A stretch of DNA of 64,000 bases from Trachythela sp. YZ-2020 (Eukaryota; Cnidaria; Anthozoa; Malacalcyonacea; Clavulariidae), in NCBI GenBank assembly GCA_016169945.1, contig JADLSH010000204.1, forward strand, positions 62,001-126,000. Direction: 5' to 3'. Made by a program: the position numbers and the translations under genes. Positions within the stretch are counted from its first letter, which is position 1, and every line of letters begins with the position of its first letter. The notes under the pieces were generated by a model. It had not been told where the DNA came from and ran no database searches. It saw nothing but the letters and a program-made list of their open reading frames with translations. Positions 11,439 to 24,009 of the stretch are shown piece after piece.

Positions 11439-13835
11439 GTAGGTAAGGTAGGTAAGGTAGGTAAAACTTTATTTTACTACGCTAACCCCAACAGCGAAAG
11501 CTGATTTCCAAGGGGGGCGTAGCATTAAATTTACATTAAAAATTTAGAAAAGTTAAACATACAAATACAATTACTTACGTGCAGTTATTACAATTACATA
11601 CATAATTAGATAGATAATAGTACATACAGTACATACATACATACATAATAGTAAATATTAATAGATTAAATAGTCAAGGTAAATATGGGTTTAAAAACTC
11701 TAATTAGTAGCCAGGTGTCATACGTTTTTATTGAATATAGCTAGTGATTCTTTTCCTCTTAATTCATTTGGGAGACTATTCCACAATTTGGCCCCTCTAT
11801 AGCTAAGACTTTTTTTAAGATATTCAGTCTTAGGCTTGGGCAAATGGAGTTTAGTGGAAGAGCCCCGCAAATTATAATACTGGGAGGAAGACGTCTTTTG
11901 AAAAATATCAGTAAGTCGTAAGGGCGCTAGATCATGAGTAATTTTATACATAAGACTTGCCACAAACTGGGTTCTGCGTTCGCTCAGAGGCTTCCAGTTT
12001 AATTCATTTAGAGCAAGTTCAGATTGACCATGTTCATTTTTACGACCCATGATAGCTCTAGCAGCCCTATTTTGTAATTTCTGGAGACGATCAGAAAGTG
12101 TGGTACCAATGGTATCCCAAACTTCGCAACAATAATCAAGGTGAGGCAAAACAAGTGCATTATAGGCACAAATTAATGTATTACGGTCTACACATGATTT
12201 TAACTTTCTGATTGCCCCAATTCCGGATGAAACGTTTTTGGCAATTTTATCAATATGCTTTTCCCATGATAGAAATTCATCAATATAGACTCCAAGTGCC
12301 TTTGTTTCTCTTACCCTTTTAATTGGTATGTCACCAACAAATACCTTTGGGGTAGCCAATATATTATTAATATTATGCCGTGATCCAATTAGTATGTACT
12401 CAGTTTTAACGAGATTTAAAGATAGTTTATTTGCACAGAGCCACTGATTAACGTTTGAAAGATCGTGATTGATGGCAACTTCTACATCATGAAGAGATTT
12501 ACCAGATACAGTTAACGTTGTATCGTCGGCAAACATTCTTGATGACGAGTGTTCAAGACTTGTAGGCAGATCGTTTATATAAATTAGAAACAGGAGTGGC
12601 CCAAGAATTGAACCTTGGGGATCCACAAGTAACTAGATTTTTCTAGACAATACGCCGTTCACAGTACACATTTGAAATCTGTTTTCTAAGTATGATCCTA
12701 AAAGATTTAGGGCAGGTTTTTGTAGACCATAAAGGTCAAGTTTCTTAATCAATATATTATGATTTATAGTATCAAATGCTTTCTGCAAGTCAAGAAATAC
12801 TGCAATATTGAATTGACCACGGTCCATATTAATGAACCATTCGTTAGTACTGTCCAAAAGGGCAGAAGCTGTAGAATGGAACTGCCTAAAACCAAATTGA
12901 TTTTGAGACAACAAATTATTAACAGCAAAATAATCATATAGTTGGCTATATAGAACTTTTACAAAAACTTTACTTACTATAGGCAGAATGGAAATTGGGC
13001 GATAGTTATTCAACATGTTTCGAGGGCCATTTTTGTGTAAAGGGATAACTCTCGCTAGTTTCCACTCTGAAGGAACAGTTTCACTATAGATTGCCGTATT
13101 AAAAATGCTTGTCAGTGAATTTGCAATTATTGGCGCAGCAATACGAATAATTTTAGCAGGAATTTTATCAATTCCAGTAGATTTACAAGGATTTAAAGAG
13201 GAAAGAAGTTTGTATACTTTAGTTTCAGACACTGTTTGAAACTTAAAACTACTTGTTGCTTTTGTTATGTAATGCGTGAAATTTCTATCAGTATTACCAA
13301 TGGTTGTGGCAATTTTTGGACCAATCTCAGTAAAGTAATTGTTAAAGCGCTCCGCTAATTCATTTGGACAAGAAATTTGACCATTCTGAGTATGGATACA
13401 ATTTATTTCGCGACATTCTTGTTTCCGGTTAAGGATTTTATTAACGGTTTTCCAAGCTTTTTTAGGGTCATGTTCAACACTTTCAAATTGTGCTTTATAA
13501 TATGCTGTTTTTGCTTCTCGCAGTGTACTAGTAATATGGTTTCTAGAGGTTTTATATGCAGTCCAGTAATTTTCTGAATTGTATTTAACGGCAAGGAGTT
13601 TGAGACGATCCCGTTCACGTATTAGTTTTTTAATTGCATTAGTCAGCCAAGGAATATTTGGTATATTTTTGACTCTCTTTTCTCTGATTGGTGCATGCTT
13701 ATCTAGAACTGACAAGAAAATAATTTTCCATGTTTCCCACATCCTGTCAACGCAGAAATTATTGTCCACCAATTCCCATTCCTGATTTCTCAAATCCATT
13801 AGGAAATTCTCAGCATTAAAATACTTAAATTTAAA
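11439..13835 (-). mobile_element. 5'-truncated CR1/L2-like LINE with reverse transcriptase
   Basis: Two frames (13799-12633 and 12626-11718) read as one reverse-transcriptase polyprotein with a break near 12630. The frame is open beyond 13799 to about 13830, showing a KYFNAENFLMDL linker, so the endonuclease is lost by 5' truncation. Motifs in order: the VLDKHAPIREK linker; LNPCKSTGIDKIP; NNYRPISILPI; FLDLQKAFDTINH; then GSILGPLLFLIYINDLP; MFADDT (catalytic Asp pair); LGVYIDEFLSWEKHID; and a C-terminal LWNSLPNELRGKES. The lost bases at the junction remove the GIPQ motif. The 3' end is a (GGTAA/GGTAGGT) microsatellite at 11439-11465, typical of LINEs ending in short tandem repeats. Target-primed insertion explains the truncation. 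Confidence 0.88.
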
Positions 13836-15705
13836 AAATTATGTTGGAAAATACAAGCAATATATTTTCTTTTTCTTCTCGAAATTCACACGAATTTCAA
13901 GAGTTATAGCTCAGGAACGCTGGTATAATTGTTCAGGTAAGGATATTTCAATGTTTTTATGTAATATAAAGCAATTATAAAGGCAAAAATTTACGGATGT
14001 ATTCATAAATATTTATGTTGCGTGCGTTGCCGTTGTGTCGCCGTAAGAAAATATTTGAATTTTAACGCGGCAAAAATTCTCTTGTACTTATCAATTTAGT
14101 TCAGAATCAAAACGATAATATAAACTACGGCCTACTTAACAATTATATTAATCTATACCATAGAAACTCTGACATTAGAGTAGACTTGTGAATGTTTTTA
14201 TATATGAATTCTGTGATTGTTTCATAAGTTGAGCATTGTTTCGATGAATCAATGTATAGTCTATTAGTACCATGAGAAAATGTCTTGACAATTTTAAATA
14301 ATTAATGTGCAACTTCCATAATATTATAATTGTTATTTAATGAGGTATATTTAAAATGCTTCAATAAAACCTACAGGTCATTGAGGTCAATGTAAATGCA
14401 TGTAGCTGAGTGGATACATGAAATTTTTGAATTTTTGGAATTACCCTGAGGGATGAGAAATATCCCGAGGGCAAATATCCCAAGGGTAATTTTTTTGGAA
14501 TACCTTGAGTGAAAGGTCTATAAATGATATATTATACCGAACCTTGTATGACTTTACTTGTACTAGATACTAGAAAACAGGCGATGAAATTAGATGACGG
14601 CCTGGGTACGAGCGGGGTATTAAAAAGTCGAATTCCCAGCTCAAGCGTGGTATTCGACTCGAATACCATGCCCCGGGGAAACGACTCAGGGTACAGGTAT
14701 TCACTGAAAAATACCACGGTCATGTGGTACAAGCCTAGTTCTCTGATTGGACAAACTTATTGTGAGGTATAATATTATAATATATAATAACTTTCCCTCC
14801 ATGCTTTTCGGCACAAACCAACAATATATGATGCCCATATTTGGGGGGGTGGTGGTACTAAAGCTGACTTTTACTGACCACTGCTCTCGATGATTTTTGT
14901 GGACTCTTCCCAACTCAGCTATACCCTGCTTGTTCCTCCAAAGTGTGCTGCCCAGGAGAGTAGGGTGAAGAAAGCATTTACATAGACCTGTGCATCATGC
15001 CTAAGGGAGTTTTTTAATCTCAGGAGGCTAACTGTACATAAGCAATAGCTAATTGTATTCTAATTATAACCTGTGTGCTCTATAGTAACACTGGACCTTA
15101 CCCACTTCTAGTGGGGTCACTAGGGGTGTATTTTGATATGGAACTCACTGCAAGAATATTTATTATTGTGTGAGAATTGATTATTTTTTATACAACTGTG
15201 ATCTCGTCAAATAGTAGTTAAGTCAGCTATGTCCTGCCTAATGAAAGAGAATATCATAATTATGTATTATTAGCAGACACCTGTTTAATTGCATTCATTA
15301 GAATGATGCAAATATTTTAAGTTAATCTGAATTTTGTATTTACTTATGTACCTTACTTTCAATGTATTTTATAGATAACCTAATTATATGTGATTGTGAA
15401 GCTGGAAAAATATTGATATTTATCTATGGTTCACCTTGGCATCACGACTAAAGTAATAGAGCAACTTTGTATTGCTGAGGAAGATAACGCAAGGAGTTAA
15501 TGGTCTGCGTCAAGTTGTGTATGTTTGATATTGGCCATACTGACAGGAGCAAAAGAATAGAGGTATTCTGATCTCAGAAAATGTGGAGTTGCAGTCTTTT
15601 GGCATGTCTATAGTCTATGGGAAAATTAGTGTAGTAATCATCAGACTCTATAACTGTTGACTTTACGTAATAACAAATTTGTAACCCATTAAACCACAAT
15701 GATTA
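13836..15705. other. no gene seen
   Basis: Contains two short self-complementary patches (about 14440-14515, tccc-aggg words; about 14520-14780, gtacc/ggtac words) and no supported coding frame. Confidence 0.5.
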
Positions 15706-15820
15706 TCAGGGATTTATAGAAGCACTTTTCTGCTACCCGTAAACGGTTGTAAATAATTCATTTTTTTCATCTGAAAAACGGCAGTAGAATAAAGTGCTTG
15801 TATAAATTCCTGATTGTGCA
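15706..15820. mobile_element. 115-bp palindromic MITE
   Basis: Arms atcagggatttata...agcacttttctgct and agtagaataaagtgct...tataaattcctgat are inverted with a T-rich loop. Confidence 0.65.
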
Positions 15821-16189
15821 TCTTATATTGCAAGTTTACTCTGTCTAATGCCAGACAACTTCACCTGCTAAGGAAAATTGTTAGTTGTTGACATAGAATA
15901 ACTCTTCTGACATGCTCCTAGCATAGTACTAGAATTGCTTGGCATTGCCCAGGGTAAAATAATAGATGTACCTGGTTTTAATAGGTAATTGGTGAGAACA
16001 TTGCATGAGCATGGCAAGATTTGCCTAAATTTATTACCATTTTAATGTTCAGCTGCAAAGTAATTTTGGAATCAGCAAATATATTATTATAAATTCAATT
16101 AAAGGATATTCATATATTTTCAGATTGTGTTGTCTCTTTGTTAAAAAGTGGAGTATATATTTTGGATTTGCTTTGTAGCAATGAGCAAG

Positions 16190-16440
16190 TTCTTGTTCAA
16201 ACTAGTTCTAAAATAGCACCTAAATCAGGTGCTATTTTGATGAGAATATTCGGGTGTTAAACAACTCCTAAATCAGTGCCATTTTAACACTACAAAAGGT
16301 GTTGTTTTAGCACCGTAACTAGTGTTAAATCAACACCATCAACGGCGGTGTTAAAATAGCACCCAAAAAAGGTGTCATTTTTTACCTAATTTTTTAGCAC
16401 CACTTTTTGGTGTTAAATTGACACCCCAAAATTAACAGTG
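16190..16440. repeat. array of TTAACACC/GTGCTATTTT words (right)
   Basis: A dense run of mutually complementary words: aaatagcac, gtgctattttgat, gtgttaaa, tttaacac, ttagcaccact. The reverse complement contains gacaccttttttgggt, matching the left array at 10758-11035. Likely the opposite subterminal block of the same element. It could fold into many alternative hairpins. Confidence 0.62.
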
Positions 16441-17530
16441 AGTTCATCAAGTTTTGCGGGCGCATGGCTATGTTTCATGGGTGTGATGGGTGGTCATCTC
16501 ACTAATCTTTGTTAGGAGTGGAATGAGCGAATTATAAAAGAACATGAGTAAGTCATATCAGTAAGTCTGAATTATAACTTTTTGGGAAAAGCGGCGGAAC
16601 AAATTTGTCGTTTATACTTTGTAAAAAAGGATAAATAGAGATAGATGGTCGAACAAATATGGCAAGTTTCTTATATTAAATTGTTGATGTATTTTAATAC
16701 AGCCGTAAAAATGTTGTTTTATTTACATAGATTTTAATTTTTTTCTAATTAAAGCATCCTATATTTTATGTTATCAAAATGTTCCAACTTAAAAGGAAAG
16801 CGAAATCGTTTCACACGAGAGAATTTGTATATTTTCATCTGATTTCATTTCAAAAACTAATTTATCAGTAAAAGGCAGTTTAGTTTTATCAACTTTTGGA
16901 AACGTTTTAGTGAACGAAAGGTTGCATTTAAACATTAATTTGAAGCTTATAGAATGCATAAGAACATACCTACACCATATATCTCAGATTTGTATGGCTA
17001 AACGAACTAATATTTTAATTATTTTTGTAGTTTTTGTGACCTGTTTAACTGTTTCGTACTCCAGAAAATAACTTTATATTATTAATCGTGTTGCCATGGC
17101 TACTGTGCTTCCTCTTCTTGAAACAAAATTCCATTTCTTATTCTTTCAAAATAAATTTCCCAAAATAATATTGTTTCCTTCCACTCTTCTTTCCAAACTA
17201 TTAGAGTAATGATCAAAATTTTAATGGCACATTTAAAATGAAGGAAAACACAGTGATTACGTCAAGTAAAACATTTCATATGGCGATAGCCTTTGATTGC
17301 GTCGTGAAGAGGGGTGTGAGCCAAGGATCCAATTCTGTTTTCTAAGCCAAAAAATTGTTTTGAACGCAGATATCCGACTCGCCTACAACCTTTGCATAGC
17401 AGATTTTGTGATGAAAAAGATTAGCAATAGTAATGTTTTGGAACGTAGTGTCTGGCAATGTTCAGCTGGGGCGAGGGGTTACTGCAAGCATGTATTTCTA
17501 GTATTAAATTAAGAGTCAAAGAGGACTTAC
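16441..17530. other. no gene seen
   Basis: AT-rich. A frame at 17297-17512 has no recognisable domain. Confidence 0.5.
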
Positions 17531-17646
17531 TATTTTGGCAAAAATCACCTTCATAAGGAAAATCACATTTCCATTTCATTGCTGGCTTTGTAAATTTCAA
17601 ACATTTCAAATCCTTTTGACACGGGTCAGCGAGACACGCCTTTATA
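17531..17646 (-). CDS. isolated EGF-like exon
   Basis: On the minus strand an acceptor (GTTTAG) precedes, and a donor (GTAAGT) follows, a 116-base exon encoding ACLADPCQKDLKC...KCDFPYEGDFCQN. The spacing C-x4-C-x5-C then C-x8-C with a G before the last Cys is EGF-like, but one of the usual six cysteines is replaced (KWKC). EGF modules are extracellular disulfide domains. No neighbouring exon is recognised nearby on this strand, so it is either one exon of a long-intron gene or a relict. Confidence 0.45.
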
Positions 17647-19267
17647 CTAAACAAAGTTTATATGTGAGACATTATCACTTCCTATATGTATAGATATATA
17701 TGGTTTCGAGTGCAATTTGGATAAAACATGCGCGAGTGAGTTGTTCAAAGAAGCAAATTTGAGGTATTTGAAAAACTCACGATGGCATGTTTTATCTAAA
17801 TTTCACGAGAAACCATACTATTACTTATTAATGATATGCATAAAATGTTCGAGACAACTGTACTTTCACTTAAATATGATATTGACGATCCGCGAACATG
17901 GAAATCGGTTTGCATCAAATGCAACCAAGCTCGAGACCTGACTAGACCGATAACTTGTTGTTTTTAGTTTTAGAGTCTTAAAGTTCAGTAGTGCTTAATT
18001 TTGCACATTGCTATTTGTAGGGCCGATTTCGGTTTTGCTGAAGGCACAGGTTTGAGAGGATTCATCTAAATTTAGTCAGCCTCTGGGAATCTGGAAGCGG
18101 TCCTGTGGGCCGCAATGTGTAAAAGTAACTTTTATAGTTTATTATGTGTTTTTATATTTGTCTAAATTAAGGGATCGCAGTAATTGGCGTAAGCTGTTGC
18201 GATTGCCCTGCCAGATGTTTCTGTCAATTGTTTGTGCTAACGTTGTTTGTATATGGCAAAGCTAATATAATAATATAATAACTTACGGTCGAGGTTAATA
18301 AGTTGTTTATTATATGGCAATTGATTAATTGAGTAGTTATTTGTAACAGTGGAAAACATTCGCAGATTTGTCATGCGAAAGCAAAGGTAAAAGTCCAAAA
18401 GCCGGTTCATTTTCAAAATGTCAATATCATTCGTACAAATGCATCTGGCTAAGTAAAACACTACTGCATACAACACTTTTTTATAGAATATTAACACAGA
18501 AATAGAGATATTTAATTTAATAACAGTATTTCGAAAATAGCAGAAAACAACTCGGAAAACAAGCTGCTAGTTCAACTCATTTGATAAGTCATTTTTTCTT
18601 TACTCTTTAGACTTTAAATTAATAAACAAAAGCAGACTACGAAATTATCTAAAAATAGCTGTGTCGCTGTTTTAAAGTTATACTTTTTTCAAATGTTTTA
18701 AAAAAGTTTAAAATTCCTTCTGGCTTATTACAAGCGAATTTTTTAGTCCTTCGTATGCTCAAAACACAAACAATTCTCAGCGACTACAGTTGCAGAGTCT
18801 AACAAATTTGTAAATATTTACATTTTTTCGATTTAAGCAAACCAAACTTGATCATAGAATGCTAACCATGGTTCAATTTCCTATTTTTCCATTCGTGGTT
18901 GTTATTTTCTCCGTTTTCGAGTATTTACGAGGAGTTCTTGAGCTCATTTTCTTGTCTAAAACTCGGCTTTTCTTCGCTGGGCAATAAAAATTACGTATTG
19001 CCCCTGGGCAATACGCGAAAATCCTGTCTCGTCAGCGACCAATCAGATTGCGAGATTCACCAAAACAAGCACTTGCCATATAATAAAGAATGTTAATTCC
19101 TAACATTTTTTTCCAAATTAGTTTTCTTGATTATCGTGAAGCTTAAGAATACGTACGGTTTGAATTAAGGTTAGGATTAGGGTTAGGACTGGGTTCAGAA
19201 TCGGATTTAGAATGTAATTAAATTCAGGTAAATAGCTATTATGAAATTATCATACCATATTTTCCAG
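17647..19267. other. no gene seen; palindrome and short TTAGGG-like run
   Basis: A near-perfect palindrome gtattgcccctgggcaatac lies at about 18995-19014, followed by a CCAATCAGATTGC word that recurs beside other MITEs in this window. A few TTAGGG-like words (ggattagggttagg) lie at about 19168-19182. No supported gene. Confidence 0.5.
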
Positions 19268-19389
19268 AGTCATGCTCGAGTAACCCGTGTGAACGCCAAG
19301 GAAAATGCTCTCCCATGCATAGTCAAACTGGATTTTTATGTGGTGAATGTGCTACGCTGAGCGATTTTATGGCTTGATGTGCGAATTAG
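19268..19389 (+). pseudogene. EGF-like exon with a frameshift
   Basis: A TTTTCCAG acceptor and a GTAAAT donor flank a segment reading SCSSNPCERQGKCSPMH, then FLCGEC. After a one-base shift near 19366 it reads FYGLMCEL. This is the C-x4-C-x4-C ... G-x2-CE pattern of an EGF domain. The shift creates a stop in the original frame, so the exon is probably dead. It reads opposite to the EGF-like exon at 17531-17646. Confidence 0.5.
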
Positions 19390-20167
19390 GTAAATATATA
19401 TATATATGCGCACCTATACTGTATAAAATCTAGTTCTCATACATCACGAATGGGCACCGGCAATAAGCGACGTTTTTGTATCATCGACGGTCGGTCACGC
19501 CTTTACAAATATTTCACATAATTATGATTTCACATGTAAAAATTGTCTTTCCTCATGCATGTGAAATGTTTCAATTCCAAATAATACTTAAAAATATTAC
19601 TGGACTGTGATTGTTTGATTTCAGTGCTGTTAATCCCAAACAGCAGTACAAAAATCTGTAACGAACTGATCAAATTGGTCGAAAAATGATCAACAAATCA
19701 GCTTAGGCAGTTTATGCCCGTAAATGGCGGACACAGGTGCTCTAAAACAAGTCAAATGTGGCAGCCGAGCTATATAAAGTGAAAGGTGAGTTCTGGCGGA
19801 AAATATTGCTTCTATTTTTATTCGAAATTAACAAGACAATATTATCTGTACGGGAGAATATTAAACCTCAGCCTTGCTGTATTGACCTCGCTATCGTTCG
19901 GTCTATACAGCAAGACCTCTGTTTAATATTCTCCCGTACAGCCCTCACTCTCGGTTAGTAAATAGTTAATATTACTGTGAATTCGTTATTAACCCCCAAA
20001 AGGGGCATGTTTATGAACTGGACTGATTTAAATCACTCCAGCATGATTATGATTTATTTCAAAGAGTATGATTTAGCATTATGACAGTACCATTACCAGT
20101 GTGATGGGAAACAAAAAAAGGGTTTTTAGGACAATTCATGAATCTAATGTGTTGACCTGTTTCCTAA
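19390..20167. other. non-coding with one MITE
   Basis: Apart from the hairpin at 19846-19941, I see only AT-rich sequence and short chance frames. Confidence 0.5.
19846..19941. mobile_element. 96-bp hairpin MITE
   Basis: Ends CTGTACGGGAGAATATTAA and its complement at 19923-19941 are perfect inverted repeats. Inner arms cttgctgtattgac / gtctatacagcaag also pair. Confidence 0.75.
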
Positions 20168-20575
20168 TTAAATATTCAAGGGGCTTATTGTAATGGGGCC
20201 TAGTTGTGAAGTGGAGAAGAGATAGGTAAAGGATTTAGGGTTTTTGCACGAAATTATAGTGAATTCGCGTACAATGATATCATGAATGTACATTTCTGTG
20301 TCCGGACTAGCATTGCGCGAACGACTTCCAACAAAATTTAGTACACGAAGGGGGATGGAGAAATTGTGGAAAATTCTATTTGCTTTGTTTTCACCAATTT
20401 CTGGAATATCGGCCGGTAAATGATATTTTTTGTGAAAATGAATGCTACCATTATGCATTTCGTAGCAAAACTCCGTATAGATTGGCTGCTGGTCTACGAA
20501 TAATCCGTGAGGTCTATACGCATGACGAATTACTGGCAACGTGATATATTGTCTGCAGATCTGACATAATGCCAC
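20168..20575 (-). CDS. unrecognised reading frame, 135 aa
   Basis: A 408-base open frame with balanced, globular-looking composition (YITLPVIRHAYRPHG, FCYEMHNGSIHFHKKYH, DTEMYIHDIIVREF) that stands out from the AT-rich surroundings. A CTGCAG just after the start could be a splice acceptor, so it may be an exon rather than a complete gene. I do not recognise the family. It lies beside the EGF-like exons but nothing ties them together. Confidence 0.4.
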   Translation of the reverse strand: MALCQICRQYITLPVIRHAYRPHGLFVDQQPIYTEFCYEMHNGSIHFHKKYHLPADIPEIGENKANRIFHNFSIPLRVLNFVGSRSRNASPDTEMYIHDIIVREFTIISCKNPKSFTYLFSTSQLGPITISPLNI

Positions 20576-20787
20576 GTAGAGATACTATCGCAGTATCATT
20601 CGTCTTGCCACGGGGTCAAACAGAAATACATATGGCGATTCAACGATGGGGAAAATATACAAATGGTTCAACAACACAACTGAAAATAATGTTTAGTACC
20701 CATTCCTTGCGTAATTAAATTACTTTTAGATTGTAGTTTTTCACTTAGGCGTCAAAGATTTTTTTGCACTTCACTTGGTTGAACTAG

Positions 20788-20980
20788 AATACTGGGTTTG
20801 GTGGATAATCCAAGTGAGTAGATATATACACAATTTTTAAGACCTAACCAGGAACGGTTGCGAAAATGCAACACTAGGCTGCATGAGGACCTAGTGTTGC
20901 ATTTTCGCAACCGTTCCTGGTTAGGTCTTAAAAATTGTGTATATATCTACTCACTTGGATTATCCACCAAACCCAGTATT
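20788..20980. repeat. perfect 91-bp-arm palindrome (cruciform-forming)
   Basis: Arms 20788-20878 and 20890-20980 are exact reverse complements around an 11-base loop. The outer ends read aatactgggtttggtgg. Identity of the arms implies recent origin or gene conversion. A partial relative lies at 1-40. No obvious target duplication. Confidence 0.9.
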
Positions 20981-21237
20981 CACTTAGACGTTGTTAGCAG
21001 GATATAACTCTACTAAGTATTAAATACGTGATTTTGTAATGGAAGGGTGAAATAGATTATATGGCGATGTATTAATCATTTAAAGTATAATACTATACAA
21101 CTATTAAATTCGTTATTTGCATGATATTGAGAATCATCAAGATCTCAGTTTGCGTTATCAGCCTCAGCTTTCTGCTTCTACAGATAACGTAAACTTCGGC
21201 TTTGATACTTCTCGATATCATGCTTAACCGCACCATT

Positions 21238-21792
21238 AACTCTTTATCGTTGAACGTCGCTTGCGCCGTAATTACGATCAGTTGTTTCAAATGTAAATAT
21301 CTCCAGACGTGTTTATTCTCTGGCAACAGGACACGCGTCATTCGATAGCTTATGACTTCCTCTTTAAAATGATATTTAGTTTGTCCCGGTTCATGTTACA
21401 TATCCTAATTAATTTGCATTGAAATAAATCGGAATTGCCAGAGCAAGATTTATTATTTTCGAGCAAGTGTTAATGCACAAATTGTAGCTCATTCATTTCA
21501 TTTCAAGTCTTTCACAGTTTAACTTACTAATGTTTTCAATACGCTAGGGTGCAAAGTCGGGAAGATTTTAGGTTCCGAAGTTGTCCGAGCGTGCGCCGAC
21601 AAAACCGGCTTTCGGAACAAATAATACATTTTCACGAGAATTGCCGTAAAAGGGCTAGTTGTATTTGTACATCGGCCGCGTAGCGCTGTAAGCAAACACA
21701 ATTTACTTCTCTAAAGAGATCGTAAAACGCTGAATCGAACGGTGGTATTGGCATCTACATAGCATGCACTGAACCGAAGATATGAAAACCTC
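21238..21792. repeat. left long terminal inverted repeat
   Basis: About 555 bases whose reverse complement aligns to 28530-29503. Divergence is moderate, with substitutions every 10-20 bases and several indels. Confidence 0.75.
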
Positions 21793-22519
21793 AAGTATAT
21801 TAATGCCTGGGTCTTCCCACGTTCTAGTAATCAGTACACGCGTGGAACACGCGAGACTTTAGAGGCGCGGGGCCGTGACGTGTTATAGAATCACAGCTCT
21901 GGAATCACAGTGAAAATGTGAAATGCACGACAGAAATATGGCTGAAATAATATGGGTATATCAGTGTGGTCAATATGGTATAATTATGCAATTCTTCGCG
22001 TGTGTTTACCATGGCCAGGTTAGTACTTTTGTAATAAATATATATACCAGTAAGCTTATAATTTTCACTTGTGTAAATCTCTGCAAACATCCTGCAAAGC
22101 CCAAACTAGGCTGCAAAACATTATTGATAATATTATCACATTCTGGCGGCTGGAGCTTGAAATGCGGAGACAAAAACTCCAGTATTTCAGTATTTAAGAA
22201 CAAAACCGTTTATATAAACACGAAAATGCGAAAAGGAGAGCGTTTTTACAGCTCCCCAAAGCATTTGTTTTGGCCTTCTGATGTAATTTGCCAAAGTGCC
22301 AGACTGAGTATAGTAAAATAAACATAGCATTTTTACAGCTTTACACGAAATTAAAGTACACTACTGTATATACTAAAACCGTCCAATTTATAACATAAAA
22401 CAACGATTCGATGTTTATATAAATTTGCCGTTGATAAAGTAAATTTCCAACAGATGGATGGGCTTCAGACTATAAATGTCTTGAATAACTCAAAGCATTG
22501 ATACAGTTAAATATTTACA
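21793..22519. other. no gene seen
   Basis: The inner side of the left inverted repeat. A plus frame at 21923-22321 has no domain. Confidence 0.5.
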
Positions 22520-23870
22520 ATAATCATACTATCCACATTGTAAAACAGTTTCCACTGGGTGCCGAAAGACTCTAGATCTTGACAACCTGCTGACGAAAGA
22601 CTCAAAGTCTTGACAACATAAGCTTCCACTATTCACAGTATAAAATCTACTTTAATTTATCAGTTAAATATTTAATTATATTATCCACACTGTAAAACAG
22701 TAATTCTACTGGCTGCCGAAAGACTCTAGATCTTGACAACCTGCTGACAAAAGACTCGAAGTCTTGACAACATAGGTTTCCACTATTCACAGTATAAAGT
22801 CTACTTTAATTTATCAGTTAAATATTTAATCATACTATCCACACTGTAAAACAGTCTCCACTGGCTGCCGAAAGACTCTAGATCTTGACAACCTGCTGAC
22901 GAAAGACTCGAAGTCTTGACAACATAAGTTTCCACCATTCACAGTATAAAATCTATTTTAATTTATCAGTTAAATGTATAATTATACTATCCACACTGTA
23001 AAACAGTCTCCACTGGCTGCCGAAAGACTCTAGATCTTGACAACCTGCTGACAAAAGACTCGAAGTCTTGACAACATAGGTTTCCACTATTCACAGTATA
23101 AAGTCTACTTTAATTTATCAGTTAAATATTTAATCATACTATCCACACTGTAAAACAGTCTCCACTGACTGCCGAAAGACTCTAGATCTTGACCACCTGC
23201 TGACGAAAGACTCGAAGTCTTGACAACATAAGTTTCCACTGTTCACAGTATAAAATCTATTTTAATTTATCAGTTAAATGTATAATTATATTATCCACAC
23301 TGTAAAACAGTCTCCACTGGCTGCCGAAAGACTCTAGATCTTGACAACCTGCTGACGAAAGACTCGAAGTCTTGACAACATAAGTTTCCACTGTTCACAG
23401 TATAAAATCTATTTTAATTTATCAGTTAAATGTATAATTATACTATCCACACTGTAAAACAGTCTCCACTGGCTGCCGAAAGACTCTAGATCTTGACAAC
23501 CTGCTGACGAAAGACTCAAAGTCTTGACAACATAAGTTTCCACTATTCACAGTATAAAATCTATTTTAATTTATCAGTTAAATGTATAATTATACTATCC
23601 ACACGGTAAAACAGTCTTCACTGTCTGCCGAAAGACTCTAGATCTTGACAACCTGCTGACAAAAGACTCGAAGTCTTGACAACATAAGTTTCCACTGTTC
23701 ACAGTATAAAATCTATTTTAATTTATCAGTTAAATGTATAATTATACTATCCACACTGTAAAACAGTCTCCACTGGCTGCCGAAAGACTCTAGATCTTGA
23801 CAACCTGCTGACGAAAGACTCAAAGTCTTGACAACATAAGTTTCAGCAATTAACAGTGTGAAAATAGGGT
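22520..23870. repeat. 152-bp satellite array, nine units
   Basis: The anchor word atccacactgtaaaacag (variants) starts near 22531, 22682, 22837, 22989, 23141, 23293, 23445, 23597 and 23749, so the period is about 152 bases. Units contain aagactctagatcttgaca and aagactcgaagtcttgac, two short inverted words that can each fold. Two unit variants (ending aatatttaatcatac or aatgtataattatac) partly alternate, suggesting earlier dimer amplification. The array lies just inside the left TIR. Confidence 0.92.
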
Positions 23871-24009
23871 ATTTTAAAGTAATATTTCAATGTGATATAT
23901 TCATACTTAGTGGCAATGCACCCTACCCTATTATTTTACTCAGTGATAAAGCCAGGCAATTTACAATAGTTGGTTATAACCTTCTCAATTTCTGCATTCA
24001 TTATACAGG

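Noticed and set aside
17297..17512. Small plus-strand gene (CKHVFLVLN end)
   Set aside because: Short, no domain, AT-rich context and no upstream signal.
19160..19190. Interstitial telomere repeat
   Set aside because: Only two or three imperfect TTAGGG-like words; too short to call.
22520..23870. CRISPR array
   Set aside because: The whole 152-bp unit repeats, with no unique spacers, in an animal genome; it is a satellite.
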